Source: JAWKTV01 sp041398905 (GTDB lineage: Bacteria > Planctomycetota > Planctomycetia > Planctomycetales > Planctomycetaceae). Taken from it: a stretch of 64,000 nucleotides of DNA. The translations under genes and the position numbers were made by a program. Below the pieces are notes generated by a model. The model was given only the letters and a program-made list of their open reading frames with translations. It was not told the origin of the DNA and did no database searches. The stretch covers positions 158,878 through 222,877 of the forward strand of contig JAWKTV010000011.1 in the NCBI GenBank assembly GCA_041398905.1, given 5' to 3'. This document shows, one piece after another, positions 1-9,143 of the stretch (the stretch's first letter is position 1; every line of letters starts with the position of its first letter).

Positions 1-1266
1 ACGACCAGCCAGCGGATCAGCGGCGGCTGGATTGGCCAGCGGCTCAGCCGCGTCATCAGTTGGCACGACAGCGTCGTCCAGGAAGGCGACCTCGCCGTCT
101 TGAGACTTCTCGAAGGCACCGTTGATCAATCCTACCGCGCGAACGTTGCCCGGATCGATCGAGCGGATCGCGAAGCCGATCTGTTCAGCCCGGACGAAAT
201 CCTGCTCGCGAATCGCTTCCGTCCCGGCCGCCTCAAGGGCCGCGATGTGATCTTCGAATGCCGTCTGTGCGAACGTCAGCGAGTTCTCGCCCGCCAACCC
301 CGCACCCAGTTCCGGAAACGCTTCCGCCTGCTGGTACAGGCCGAACAGGAACGTATTCCCGGCTGTCGATTGCGGTTCGGTCAGCATCCATTGATGCTCA
401 CCACCTGCAGAGACCAATTTCAGCTTCTGGCCGGCGACTTCACCCCGTCCCAGGAACACCGTGGTGCGGTCACTGCGAACCGGCAGCGGGATTCCCGGGA
501 GGATCTCGATCTCCGTCACGACATCGCTGGCGTAGAACACCGCCTGCCCGGCCGCCTGGGCCAGTTGCCGCCCCTGCAATTCTGCGGTGACATCGGCGTC
601 ATCCCGCCAGTCGTCGATCAGGAGGCGTCCGCCGGTCCGCTGTGCGAGGATGCCTAGCAGCTTCACGTCCTTGTTGACGCCAATCGCCATCCCATGCACC
701 GGGATTCGCCGCTCATGCAGCGAGTCCACCAGCGCCGTCAGTTCCTCGCTGGCGAGCAGGTGCGCGGTGCTCATGCCATCGCCGAGGTAGACGATCGAAG
801 CGGCTCGGTCGCCTTTGATCAGGTCGCGGGCGGCGGTCAGCCCTCGCAGCAGATTGGTGGCCCCGGCGGGGAACCGGTCGTCCAGCCGCGGCAGAGCGTC
901 CGCCAAGGCGTTCGCCGGGCTGACGAACTCGCTGGTCATTGGAGCGACGTCGACATCGACGGCGAGAATCTGCACGCGGTCGTGTGCTGGCAGGGACTGC
1001 AGCAGACCGGCCAGCACCTCGTTGGTGCGGGCGCGGTATTCACCCACCTGACTGGCCGATGTGTCCACCAAGACAACGTGGTCGCGCTCGACGAGGGAAG
1101 CTTCGCTCGCCTCCAGTTGCAGCGAGACGGCGTAGTAGGTCTCCCCATCCGGCGCCGCGAAGGTGCGGATCGAGGCGACGGGATCGGCCCCGAAGGCTCC
1201 GATGCCGACCGAACCGTATGTCACGGCGGCAAACCCAAAGCGTGCCAGGTCCTTCAAGAAGGTCAT
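1..1266 (-). CDS. von Willebrand factor A domain protein, C-terminus beyond window
   Basis: The reading frame is open from an ATG at 1266 to the left edge, so 422 codons are visible and the C-terminus is missing. A short N-terminal stretch precedes a VWA domain: the metal-ion-dependent adhesion motif DTSAS is at about residues 68-72, after a hydrophobic strand, and a later LGDG segment fits the second half of the fold. VWA domains bind protein partners through a divalent metal. The first 30 residues are mildly hydrophobic (GFAAVTYGSVGIGAFG) but not a convincing signal peptide. The C-terminal visible part repeats patterns seen in planctomycete VWA proteins of unknown role. It is transcribed divergently from the DUF1501 gene. 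The domain call is solid; the biological role is unknown. Confidence 0.8.
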   Translation of the reverse strand, partial: MTFLKDLARFGFAAVTYGSVGIGAFGADPVASIRTFAAPDGETYYAVSLQLEASEASLVERDHVVLVDTSASQVGEYRARTNEVLAGLLQSLPAHDRVQILAVDVDVAPMTSEFVSPANALADALPRLDDRFPAGATNLLRGLTAARDLIKGDRAASIVYLGDGMSTAHLLASEELTALVDSLHERRIPVHGMAIGVNKDVKLLGILAQRTGGRLLIDDWRDDADVTAELQGRQLAQAAGQAVFYASDVVTEIEILPGIPLPVRSDRTTVFLGRGEVAGQKLKLVSAGGEHQWMLTEPQSTAGNTFLFGLYQQAEAFPELGAGLAGENSLTFAQTAFEDHIAALEAAGTEAIREQDFVRAEQIGFAIRSIDPGNVRAVGLINGAFEKSQDGEVAFLDDAVVPTDDAAEPLANPAAADPLAGR

Positions 1267-1719
1267 CAGATTTCTCCCAAGACGCGACTCAGGCCAACCG
1301 GCGGGAATCGCCGCGGGCCCCCCATGTCAGGGTGGTCTGTCAGGTGATGTGATTTGGACTCGCCTCGGCGCAGCCCCGCCGCGGGAAGTGACTCTCCATA
1401 GTGTAAAAGGTCGATCGGACGCGACCCAAATGAAAATACCTGAAATCCGCGCGCGCGCGCGAACTTTCCGCAAGTTCACCAGTGCCCTGCCGACTGATCC
1501 GAAAGTGCCGATTGCGCTGCCTAAGCGAAGCGATCGTTGTTTCTCCGACTCAATCGCCAGAACGGCTCAAGTCCGCACGAGACGCCGCATTCATCGCAAC
1601 CGGCGGTTTCTCGCCCGAGATCCCCGATGCGAGCCGCAGTACTCCTGTCGACTCCGACACCGGAAACGCTAAGATACTCGAATCAACAACTGGCGATTCG
1701 TCGGATTTCGGAGCCCGCG
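1267..1719. other. divergent intergenic region with (CG)7 tract
   Basis: This 453-base gap separates two divergently transcribed genes and so must hold both promoters. No convincing -35/-10 pair stands out. It contains a 14-base alternating CG tract at 1448-1461, a sequence type that can adopt Z-DNA under negative supercoiling. Open frames on the plus strand here lack ribosome binding sites and coding bias, and I do not call them. Confidence 0.5.
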
Positions 1720-3135
1720 ATGCTCAGACTGCCTCACCACAACTTGGCGACATGCGACGGCTGGTCGCGACGTGAATGGATGCGGATTGGCGGTATGGCC
1801 CTGGGTGGGCTGACGCTCCCCGCATTGCTCGCGCAGGAGGCGGCGCGACGCACCCTGGCCGCGCCCTCGGCACATGCTGCCACATTCGGCAAAGCCAAAT
1901 CCATCATCCTGATTCAGTTGCTGGGGGGGCCCGGTCAACATGAGACCTTCGACCCCAAGCCGCTCGCCCCCGCGGAAGTCCGCGGACCTTTCGCCACCAT
2001 CCCGACCTCCACGCCGGGCCTGCAGGTGGGTGAGTTGATGCCACAAATCGCCCGTCATACGGACAAGCTGACCGTCCTCCGGGCCATGGTGACCGACGAC
2101 AACGCCCACTCGTCGAGCGGCTACTACATGCTGACCGGCGTCCCCCACGTCCCCAAGAACAGTGAGAACGCGACCCCCAAGTTCCCCAATCTGCATCCAG
2201 GGATGGGGGCGGTGGTGCGTCACCTGCAACCGACGGTCGGGGGAATCCCGTCCTGCGTCCACCTGCCAGATTACATCTACAACGACGGTCGGATTACCTG
2301 GCCGGGGCAGGATGGCGGCTGGCTGGGCCGAGCCGCCGACCCTTGGCTGCTCGTCTGCGATCCCTCGGCGGATGACTTCAAGATCCCGGACCTCGCGCTC
2401 CCGGAGGACGTGGCCCAGCAACGCTTCCAAGGCCGTCGCGGCCTGCGCGAGCAGCTCGAATCGACGCTCGCCGAAGTAGAACGCCGTCGCGTGCCAGATG
2501 GCTTCGACGAGCAGACCCGCCTGGCCTACGGACTGCTTGCGGCCCCCGCCAGCCGCGAAGCGTTCGATCTCGGCCAGGAGTCCGACGTCCAACGGGATGC
2601 GTACGGGCGGACGCGGTTCGGTCAAAGCCTGCTGCTTGCGCGGCGGCTCGTCGAGGCAGGCGTCCGCATTGTGCAGGTCAACTGGACTCGTCTCGAAGGC
2701 AAAGAGAACAACGGCGGCTGGGACACCCACAAGGACCACAACGACTCGATGAAAGGCTGGCTGATGCCCATCATGGATCAGGCGGTCGCGGCCCTGTTTG
2801 ATGACCTGCAGCAGCGCGGGCTGCTGGACGATACGCTGGTCGCGTGGACCGGCGAGTTCGGACGCACACCCAAGTTTAATGCCCGCGGCGGGCGCGACCA
2901 CTGGGGCAAGTGCTTCTCGATCGCGCTCGGAGGTGGCGGCATTCGTGGCGGACAGGTGATTGGTGAGTCCGACGAACACGCCGCCTACCCGGTCTCCGGC
3001 GTCGTCCAGCCCGAAGACCTGACGGCGACGCTTTTCCACGCCCTCGGCTTCAACCCCGACACCGAACTGCACGACCCTCTGGGTCGCCCGCTCCCCATCA
3101 GTCGCGGCCGGGTGATGACCGAGTTCTTCGCATAA
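1720..3135 (+). CDS. DUF1501 domain-containing protein, Tat-exported
   Basis: This 471-residue protein belongs to the DUF1501 (PF07394) family, which is greatly expanded in planctomycetes and resembles the alkaline-phosphatase/sulfatase fold. The start at 1720 (MLRLPHH) is chosen because it places a twin-arginine motif (SRREWMRIGG) and a hydrophobic stretch at the N-terminus; longer in-frame starts add low-complexity sequence. Family hallmarks visible are GGPGQHETFDPK near residue 75, the WDTHKDH segment, and a C-terminal GRDHWG with EFGRTP just before it. In other planctomycetes such genes often sit beside DUF1549/DUF1553 cytochrome-like partners, but none is present here. The function of the family is not established; export to the periplasm is inferred from the leader. 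Confidence 0.92.
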   Translation: MLRLPHHNLATCDGWSRREWMRIGGMALGGLTLPALLAQEAARRTLAAPSAHAATFGKAKSIILIQLLGGPGQHETFDPKPLAPAEVRGPFATIPTSTPGLQVGELMPQIARHTDKLTVLRAMVTDDNAHSSSGYYMLTGVPHVPKNSENATPKFPNLHPGMGAVVRHLQPTVGGIPSCVHLPDYIYNDGRITWPGQDGGWLGRAADPWLLVCDPSADDFKIPDLALPEDVAQQRFQGRRGLREQLESTLAEVERRRVPDGFDEQTRLAYGLLAAPASREAFDLGQESDVQRDAYGRTRFGQSLLLARRLVEAGVRIVQVNWTRLEGKENNGGWDTHKDHNDSMKGWLMPIMDQAVAALFDDLQQRGLLDDTLVAWTGEFGRTPKFNARGGRDHWGKCFSIALGGGGIRGGQVIGESDEHAAYPVSGVVQPEDLTATLFHALGFNPDTELHDPLGRPLPISRGRVMTEFFA

Positions 3136-3242
3136 TACGGGTTGAACCGATCGATGGAGAGTCGGTCCGGTCCGGCACTCATCACCTGCCACTGCCTTGC
3201 TGCGACGACGTGCGGACTGACCGCCGACTCACGGCGCCCCGG

Positions 3243-4460
3243 TCACTCCCCAAGCACGATCCGCAGGTAGCCCATGTAGCGCAGTTCCGAGATCAACCCG
3301 TCCGCCACCGCCTGTTTGACGGCACAGTCCTGCTCGTGGGTGTGCAGGCAGTCGGGGAAGCGGCAGCCGGGTACGAACGGGCGAAACTCCAAGAAGTAGC
3401 CCTCCACCTCGCCGTTCGCGACGTCCCACAATTGCATCTGGCGGATGCCGGGTGTGTCGACGATCCAACCCCCGCCAGCCAGCGGTAACAGCTCCGCCAC
3501 GCGGGTGGTGTGTCGTCCCTTCCCGCCATCGCTGCTGACATGCGACGTTCGCAGCTCCAGTTCGGGCAGCACACCGTTGATGAGCGACGACTTACCGACG
3601 CCGCTCTGCCCGGTCAGGACGGTCTCGCGACCGCTCAGCAACTCCCGCAGCCGGGCCACTCCTTGCCCCGTCACCGCGCTGGTCAGCACCACGTCGTACC
3701 CGATGCGGGCGTAGATGCCGGCGATCGACTGCAGCGGGATCGACTCCACAAGATCGACCTTGCTGATGCAGACGATGGCGTGCACGTTGCCCTTGCCCGC
3801 ACTGACCAGAAAGCGATCAATGAGCGCCGGCTTGAGCGGCGGTTCATCGGCCGATACGACGATCAGCGCCTGGTCGACGTTTGCGACGATGACGTGCTCG
3901 TGTCGACCGCTGCCGCGCGAGATGGTCGTGCGGCGGGGCTCCACGCGTTCGATCACACCCGTGCCGTTCGCCTGCGGAAGAACCAGCACCTTGTCCCCCG
4001 CGACAACGGCGTTGCGGGCATCGCGAGCCATCGTTCGCACCACGCGGCGAACCACGCAATCGAGCGAGCCCCCGTCATCGAGCTGGACCAGGCAGTGATT
4101 CGCCCCCACCGCCCGGAGCACCCGACCGGTCACGCAGCTCTGTTCATCGACGGCGCGGCGGGGGTCATCCGCATTGGCGTCGGCATCGGCGATGATCGTC
4201 CGCTGGCGGGTCAACGCCCCCTTCCCGGACAGCCGCTCACCATGAGCGAGGTCCGCCGCCGCCTCGGTGTTGTCGAGCGTGTCGTGAGTCAGGTTCTGCC
4301 GACGGACACGCACCTGCCGATTCTTGCGAAACGACACGCGAACTTTCCGCGACGAGGGCTTCCGTCCCAACGCTAACAACTCCTCCCCATCGAAGTCCTC
4401 GACGGGCACACAGGTATGGTCAACGAGGAACACAGCCCCCGGCTTGCAGTCAAACCTCAC
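3243..4460 (-). CDS. rsgA: ribosome small-subunit-dependent GTPase A
   Basis: RsgA is a circularly permuted GTPase that checks late maturation of the 30S subunit. Visible in order are an N-terminal OB-fold region (about residues 110-180), a G4-like SKVD at 243-246, the P-loop GQSGVGKSS at 284-292, a DTPG G3 motif, and the C-terminal zinc site made by C-x-x-x-x-C-x-H-x-H-x-x-x-x-C (CRFPDCLHTHEQDC). The protein is 405 residues, longer than the usual 300-350, because of a basic N-terminal extension rich in KVRVSFRKNRQ. The ATG at 4460 lies 11 bases inside the end of the upstream FHA gene, which suggests a two-gene operon with coupled translation; a shorter start cannot be excluded. The gene converges on the DUF1501 gene. 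Confidence 0.95.
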   Translation of the reverse strand: MRFDCKPGAVFLVDHTCVPVEDFDGEELLALGRKPSSRKVRVSFRKNRQVRVRRQNLTHDTLDNTEAAADLAHGERLSGKGALTRQRTIIADADANADDPRRAVDEQSCVTGRVLRAVGANHCLVQLDDGGSLDCVVRRVVRTMARDARNAVVAGDKVLVLPQANGTGVIERVEPRRTTISRGSGRHEHVIVANVDQALIVVSADEPPLKPALIDRFLVSAGKGNVHAIVCISKVDLVESIPLQSIAGIYARIGYDVVLTSAVTGQGVARLRELLSGRETVLTGQSGVGKSSLINGVLPELELRTSHVSSDGGKGRHTTRVAELLPLAGGGWIVDTPGIRQMQLWDVANGEVEGYFLEFRPFVPGCRFPDCLHTHEQDCAVKQAVADGLISELRYMGYLRIVLGE

Positions 4461-4944
4461 GACTCGCCCTCCAAAAGTCCACCGCCGCGTTCTCGTCGTC
4501 GTCGAATCTTGAATTGTCGCGGGGATTCACCGGCCGGCTCGCCTTCGCCCGTGGTCCTGAGGCCTGCCGCCGCATCAGACCAGCTTTCTCGAGCAGGCTC
4601 AGCGGTGCCTCCTCCTCTCCCTCCTCGATCGGAGGCGCGCTCGCGGAGGGCTGATACTGGATCCGGAACGCATGCTTGGCCACGCACAATTCGTCACCGG
4701 GGTGCAGCCAGCTCGACTCGCAACGCTGCCCGTTCACCTTGATCCCGTTGCGGCTATTGAGATCCTGCACGAACCAGAAACCGTTACGAATCTCCATCTG
4801 GCAGTGCTGCGAGGAGACGTTGGGAAAAGCCAGCACAATATCGCACTGCGGGCGGCGACCGATCAGGATTCGCGGTTTCGACAGCGGCAATGGGTCGCCG
4901 CCGCCGATCGGATCGAGTAACCCGAGTTCCAGTTCTGTCGGCAT
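4450..4944 (-). CDS. FHA domain protein
   Basis: This 164-residue protein has one forkhead-associated domain at about residues 15-95, shown by GRRPQCDI, SSQHCQ and the NSRNGIKVNG loop that recognise phosphothreonine peptides. The C-terminal third is charged and low complexity (EEGEEEAP, then KASRPVNPRDN) and is probably disordered. I chose the ATG at 4944 rather than the longer frame from 5037 because MPTELELGL begins the fold and a GGAGAG purine stretch lies about 20 bases upstream. The 3' end overlaps the rsgA start, so the two genes are probably cotranscribed. The partner kinase and target are not visible in this window. Confidence 0.85.
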   Translation of the reverse strand: MPTELELGLLDPIGGGDPLPLSKPRILIGRRPQCDIVLAFPNVSSQHCQMEIRNGFWFVQDLNSRNGIKVNGQRCESSWLHPGDELCVAKHAFRIQYQPSASAPPIEEGEEEAPLSLLEKAGLMRRQASGPRAKASRPVNPRDNSRFDDDENAAVDFWRASREV

Positions 4945-5187
4945 GGTCAATCGTCGTCGGTGCTTCTCTCCGGCCCATTCGTCAATGCAAACCACTTGCA
5001 GGCCAATCAAGTGACATCCGCACCGACTAGCCGACAACAGGTTTTGTGCAGCGACGCCGCTTCTCGCAATTCACCCTATCGGTGCGAGTTGGGGAAGTCA
5101 ATTTCCAGATGCCGAAATCGTCGGCCGTGGCCGCCGGAAGCTGGGGGAGCATGCTTGCGGTTGATCCCGCGTGGACACGGCAATGGC

Positions 5188-5219
5188 GTAGGCCGGCCCG
5201 ACCAGCGGGAGTTCCGGCA
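5188..5219. repeat. REP-like palindromic element, copy 1
   Basis: The element starts GTAGGCCGG and ends TTCCGGCA, so that GCCGG and CCGGC arms can pair around an inner 15-18 base loop. The layout (GTAGGCCGG near one end, TCCGGC near the other) resembles repetitive extragenic palindromes known in many bacteria. A second element in the opposite orientation lies about 70 bases downstream. Confidence 0.45.
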
Positions 5220-5286
5220 GAGCGGTGTGGCAGCGATTGATACGGGTGGTTGTCTCCTACCCGAGTCGCCGTCGACTTGGTGGCCT

Positions 5287-5328
5287 GCCGCCGGAGCTGC
5301 GTCGCTGCGCGCCTTGATCCGGCCTACA
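5287..5328. repeat. REP-like palindromic element, copy 2 (inverted)
   Basis: GCCGGA at 5290-5295 and TCCGGC at 5318-5323 form a perfect 6-base inverted repeat, followed by CTAC, giving on the minus strand the same GTAGGCCGGA start as copy 1. Between the arms the sequence is GC-rich (TGCGTCGCTGCGCGCC). Together with copy 1 it forms an inverted pair downstream of the small protein gene at 5387-5614, where it could act as an mRNA end stabiliser. Confidence 0.45.
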
Positions 5329-5386
5329 AGCCGCAGGCGGGGGCGCAGGTCGAAGGGCGGCAGCTTGCGACCGCAGCTTCTTGGGC

Positions 5387-5614
5387 TTACTTGTGATACC
5401 CGAGCCCGGCGATCACGTCGTACAATTCCTCAAAGGTGATGAACCGGCGACGGTGACGCATCTTGTATTCGTCGATCGCCTTCGCCATCTCGTTGACCTC
5501 CACGCGGGCCGAGTCGTATGACGGCGTAAACTGCCGGCGCTCCCGAACCGGTTGATCCGCGTTCCCCTGTCGACGATCGACGAACGTCGTTTGTTCAGCC
5601 ATTGCAGATTGCAT
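5387..5614 (-). CDS. small conserved planctomycete-type protein
   Basis: This encodes 75 residues. The ATG at 5614 is supported by a GGAAGG Shine-Dalgarno sequence nine bases upstream. The second half is highly charged and ends FITFEELYDVIAGLGYHK, preceded by EYKMRHRRR; this arrangement of a basic helix followed by an acidic-hydrophobic helix is one I associate with small uncharacterised planctomycete proteins, but I cannot name a family. No signal peptide or membrane segment is present, so it is probably cytoplasmic. It is divergent from gpsA. Function unknown; a small DNA- or RNA-binding role is only a guess from its charge. Confidence 0.7.
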   Translation of the reverse strand: MQSAMAEQTTFVDRRQGNADQPVRERRQFTPSYDSARVEVNEMAKAIDEYKMRHRRRFITFEELYDVIAGLGYHK

Positions 5615-5944
5615 TACAGTACGCCTTCCAGTTGTGGAGGGGAGACAAGAAGTGTTTCTGCCCGGTCGAGCGTTCGAGTCTGTTTCGCTCCTCCGACCAA
5701 TTCCAATCTATGTCGTGTTGTGGAGGGTAGAGCCGGATTCAGCGGCGATTTCCGACGTCCACGCCTCCGGCTGAGACGGTTCTGCGGAATGCGCATCGAC
5801 GATCGGTTCCGGCCCTGCCGATTGAAACGGGCGGACGCCGCGATCGCTCAGCCGCCCGCACCGCGCCCGCCCTGACATCCCTCGCCGGACACCTGTTCCC
5901 TCAACACTGTTTCACCGAGTCAGCCGCTCACCGGAGCACACGTC
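5615..5944. other. divergent intergenic region
   Basis: About 330 bases between the small minus-strand gene and gpsA. It should contain both promoters, but I see no clear promoter, operator or hairpin, and no coding frame worth calling. Confidence 0.4.
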
Positions 5945-6940
5945 ATGGAAGCGAAGACGACGATCCTCGGCAGTGGCGCGATGGCGACCGCCTGCGCCAT
6001 TCTGCTTGCCGAACATCCGGGGGCGCAGGTCTCCATCTGGGCGCACTCCGAAGAGGCCGCGCGGGAGCTGCTCGAGCATCGTGAGAACCGCCGGCTGCTC
6101 CCCGGCGTCAAACTTCCCAGCACCATCGAGGTCACCAGCGACATCGAAGCCGCCGTCGAGAACAGCGACATGCTCCTCGCGGCGATTCCCACCATGTACC
6201 TCCGCGGCGCGCTGGAACGGATCGCCCCGGCCCTCACCCGCAACCGACCCGTCATCAGTGTCGTGAAGGGGATGGAGGTCGATACGTTTCTGCGGCCCAG
6301 TCAGATCATCGAAGAGACGCTCGGCAGTCGTTCGGTGGTCGCGCTCAGCGGTCCCAGCCATGCCGAGGAGATCGCCCGGCGGCTTCCCGCGAGCGTCGTC
6401 GCGGCCTGCGGCGACGTTGCGCTTGCTCGCCGGGTGCAGATGATGTTCGCCACCGAACGTTTCCGGGTTTACACCAACCCGGACCTGATTGGCGTCGAGC
6501 TGGCCGGGGCGCTCAAGAACGTGATTGGCATCGCCGCGGGCATTTGTGATGGACTTGGATTCGGCGACAACGCCAAATCCGCCCTCATGACCCGCGGCAT
6601 CGTCGAGATGCAGAGGTTCGGGAAGGTGATGGGGGCCGAAACCGAGACGTTCAACGGTCTCGCAGGCATCGGCGACCTTATCACCACCTGTATCAGCCCG
6701 CACGGCCGCAACCGCAAAGTTGGCGAACGGCTCGGAGCGGGAGAAACGCTCGAAGACATCCTCAGCTCGATGGACGCCGTCGCCGAGGGGGTCAATGCGA
6801 CCCGCAGCGTCTTTGGCCTCGCCGAATCGCGAGGCATTGAAATGCCGATCACCTCCGAGATCCACGCCGTCCTCTTTGAAGGCAAGTCTCCCATGCAAGC
6901 CACACAGGACCTTATGGACCGTCCACAGCGAGACGAGTAA
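5945..6940 (+). CDS. gpsA: glycerol-3-phosphate dehydrogenase [NAD(P)+]
   Basis: GpsA reduces dihydroxyacetone phosphate to sn-glycerol 3-phosphate, the backbone precursor of phospholipids, in the cytoplasm. The 331-residue length is typical. The N-terminus carries the Rossmann nucleotide loop GSGAMATA (a variant of GxGxxGTA, with Ala in place of one Gly), then the SVVKGME and SGPSHAEEI signatures in the middle. The C-terminal helical domain holds the catalytic-lysine region GALKNVIGIAAG and GFGDNAKSALMTRG, followed by GLAGIGDLITTC and SPHGRNRKVG. The ATG at 5945 is the only start that gives a full Rossmann strand. It appears to be a single-gene transcription unit. Confidence 0.97.
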   Translation: MEAKTTILGSGAMATACAILLAEHPGAQVSIWAHSEEAARELLEHRENRRLLPGVKLPSTIEVTSDIEAAVENSDMLLAAIPTMYLRGALERIAPALTRNRPVISVVKGMEVDTFLRPSQIIEETLGSRSVVALSGPSHAEEIARRLPASVVAACGDVALARRVQMMFATERFRVYTNPDLIGVELAGALKNVIGIAAGICDGLGFGDNAKSALMTRGIVEMQRFGKVMGAETETFNGLAGIGDLITTCISPHGRNRKVGERLGAGETLEDILSSMDAVAEGVNATRSVFGLAESRGIEMPITSEIHAVLFEGKSPMQATQDLMDRPQRDE

Positions 6941-7168
6941 GGCCAGCGACACTCGTCACTCCCCGAAGCCGACCCGACCGCTTCGGCCGCGCGTCGAAGA
7001 CGTCGCTCTGAGCGGCCGGGGACAAGTTGCCCGGATGCTGCCCACGCTTTCAGATTTCGCTGACTTCGCAGACACTCACAGCGGACAGCGGCGGCGCGTT
7101 TGCCGTGGCCGTCGCAACGAGGCCTGGCCCGGTTGAACCCTCACCATCCACTGATTGAGAAGCACAAC

Positions 7169-8161
7169 ATGCGACGACGATCCACCTGGCAGGCATTCCT
7201 GATCGCTTTGGCGACCACGCTGTTTTTGTCGGCGATGCACCCGGCTCGAATGCGTGCGGCGGAGCCGGTCGAGCATGGGTTTCCGCTCGATGCCGGACGC
7301 ATCGTCTTTCTGGGAGACTCGATCACCCATGCAGGACGGTACATCGCCGAGATTGAACTGCGGTTGCGGGAGGCGGGTGTCGAGCCGCTGCCGGAACTGA
7401 TCAACCTGGGACTGCCCAGCGAGACCGCGAGCGGACTATCGGAACCGGGGCACCCGTTCCCGCGTCCCTGCATCCACACCCGGCTCGACGCGGCGCTCGA
7501 GCAGTCGCGGCCGGATGTTGTCGTCCTGTGTTACGGTATGAACGACGGCATCTACTTCCCGTTCTCGGAGGAGCGGTTCGCGACGTATCGCGACGGCATG
7601 GATCGCCTGATCGCCAAGTGCCAGGCGGCCGGTGCGGAGGTGATCCTGCTGACGCCACCGCCGTTCGATCCGCTGCCGATCGCCGCGAAGCTGCGCAAGG
7701 AAGGCGAGGGCGAGTTTGGCTTCAAGTACATGTTCGCCGATTACGACGACGTGCTGGCGAAGTACGCGGAGTCAGTGCTCGCGCGGCGCGATGACGTGCG
7801 CATGGTGATCGACATCCGCACGCCGATCGTCCAGTACGTCGCTCAGATGCGAGAGACCGATCCGCAGTTCACACATGCGGGTGACGGAGTGCATCCGAAC
7901 GCCGCGGGTCATCACCTGATCGCCGCCGCCATCCTCGCGGCGTGGGGGATCGAGCCTGCCGGCGACATGGATGAAGCCGCCTTCAGGCTGGTGATGGAGC
8001 GGCAAACCGTGCTGCACGATGCCTGGCTGTCGCATGTCGGTCACGAGCGCCCCGGCATGAAGGCGGGGTTGCCGCTCGATGAAGCCAATCAACGGGCCGC
8101 GAACCTCGACCAGCAGATTGTCGAGCACCTGCGGCAGTCATCCAAGCCGCAGCCGCAGTAA
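7169..8161 (+). CDS. secreted SGNH/GDSL-type hydrolase
   Basis: This 330-residue protein has all blocks of the SGNH hydrolase superfamily: GDSIT with the nucleophilic Ser at residue 51, a glycine block (GLPSET), GMND (block III, the GxND oxyanion motif), and DGVHPNAAGH, which supplies the catalytic Asp and His. The N-terminus is a signal peptide (basic RRR, hydrophobic FLIALATTLFLSA, and small residues near AAEP), so it is exported. The start at 7169 is used because it begins this leader; an upstream in-frame start adds only low-complexity sequence. Such enzymes in planctomycetes are usually carbohydrate or acyl esterases; the substrate cannot be read from the sequence. Confidence 0.92.
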   Translation: MRRRSTWQAFLIALATTLFLSAMHPARMRAAEPVEHGFPLDAGRIVFLGDSITHAGRYIAEIELRLREAGVEPLPELINLGLPSETASGLSEPGHPFPRPCIHTRLDAALEQSRPDVVVLCYGMNDGIYFPFSEERFATYRDGMDRLIAKCQAAGAEVILLTPPPFDPLPIAAKLRKEGEGEFGFKYMFADYDDVLAKYAESVLARRDDVRMVIDIRTPIVQYVAQMRETDPQFTHAGDGVHPNAAGHHLIAAAILAAWGIEPAGDMDEAAFRLVMERQTVLHDAWLSHVGHERPGMKAGLPLDEANQRAANLDQQIVEHLRQSSKPQPQ

Positions 8162-8261
8162 GCGCCGCTCCGGCGGGCGAACGTGTTGACCCTTTACGAG
8201 TTTTGCTCTCGGCCGCCCGCGATTGCACCCGCCTGTCTCTCATTCTCCTTCACAAGGCTCA

Positions 8262-9078
8262 ATGCCGGTGACGACTTGCCAGCCGCCGCGAGTTCCCTCG
8301 CCTCACTCTCGATTCCGCCCGCTGCTCGCGTTGACCTTGTTGATGATTGGCTGCGACTCTTCGTCTGCTCCGCCAACGCCGATCGCGGACACCGCGACGT
8401 TTCAGCGGCAGGTGCTGGACCAGCCGGGGGTCAGCTTCGCCATCTTCACCACCGATGACCCGCAGGCGGAGAAGTACCTCGACGCGGTCCGGGTGCTGAA
8501 AACTGGAGTCTCGGACGCGGGTGCGGTCGCGTGGGTGCGCGGATGTCGCGACGGAGATCGCCGCCGCCAACCAGGTTGGCCCGAGAACTGCGATCCTCGC
8601 CTACATGCAGGGGCGGGAGTTGGAGCGATACCTTGGCAAGCTGGATGCACCAATGGTGCAGCATTGGCTCAAGGGGGTTGCGGAGGCGGTGCAACAGCGA
8701 CTGGATGCCGCGCTGACCGTCGAGGAGATCGAACTGACCGAAGCGAACTTCGACGCGACGATCGAGGGCGAATCGTTGCCCGTCCTGGTGGATGTGTGGG
8801 CCGAGTGGTGCGGCCCTTGCAAGATGCTGGCCCCCTCCATCCGCCGAGTGGCGACCGAGTATGAAGGCCGGCTCGTGGTCGGCAAGCTCGATGCCGACAC
8901 TCATCCGGCGATCGCGCGCCGCTACATCCGTGAAGGGATTCCGCTGCTGCTGTTGTTCCATGAAGGGAAGCTGGTCGACCGAATCGAAGGAGCGCTGCCG
9001 CTGGAACATCTCCGCGAATGGATCGACGAGGGTCTGGCCCGCATCAAGGCACCGGCTGCAGTGAAGCCGACACCCTGA
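8262..9078 (+). CDS. lipoprotein with two thioredoxin-fold segments (frameshifted)
   Basis: Two overlapping frames together encode about 271 residues. The first starts at 8262 with a lipoprotein leader (hydrophobic LLALTLLMIGC, Cys anchor) and an N-terminal thioredoxin-like segment lacking a CxxC. The frame breaks near 8535; removing one G from GGG at about 8533-8535 joins it to the second frame. The C-terminal part is a classical thioredoxin domain, with WAEWCGPCK, a cis-Pro region in EGIPLLLLF and GALP. The CGPC pair predicts thiol-disulfide exchange at the outer face of a membrane. The thioredoxin call is certain; the joined gene is an inference from the fit of both halves. Confidence 0.85.
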
Positions 9079-9143
9079 ACGAACCTCCCCGAAGTCCAGC
9101 CGCGATGTCGGCATGAGCCATCCGCTGAGCAGCAGCCGGCCGC

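Larger units (their letters stand above)
4945..5386. other. intergenic region without a supported gene
   Basis: The 442-base gap lies between two minus-strand genes. The plus-strand frames inside it have no ribosome binding site and no recognisable protein. Apart from the two REP-like elements annotated separately, nothing else could be identified. Confidence 0.5.

Noticed and set aside
1669..3192. A 507-codon minus-strand frame opposite the DUF1501 gene
   Set aside because: It is the antisense of a strongly supported family protein; such long shadow frames are common with high third-position GC.
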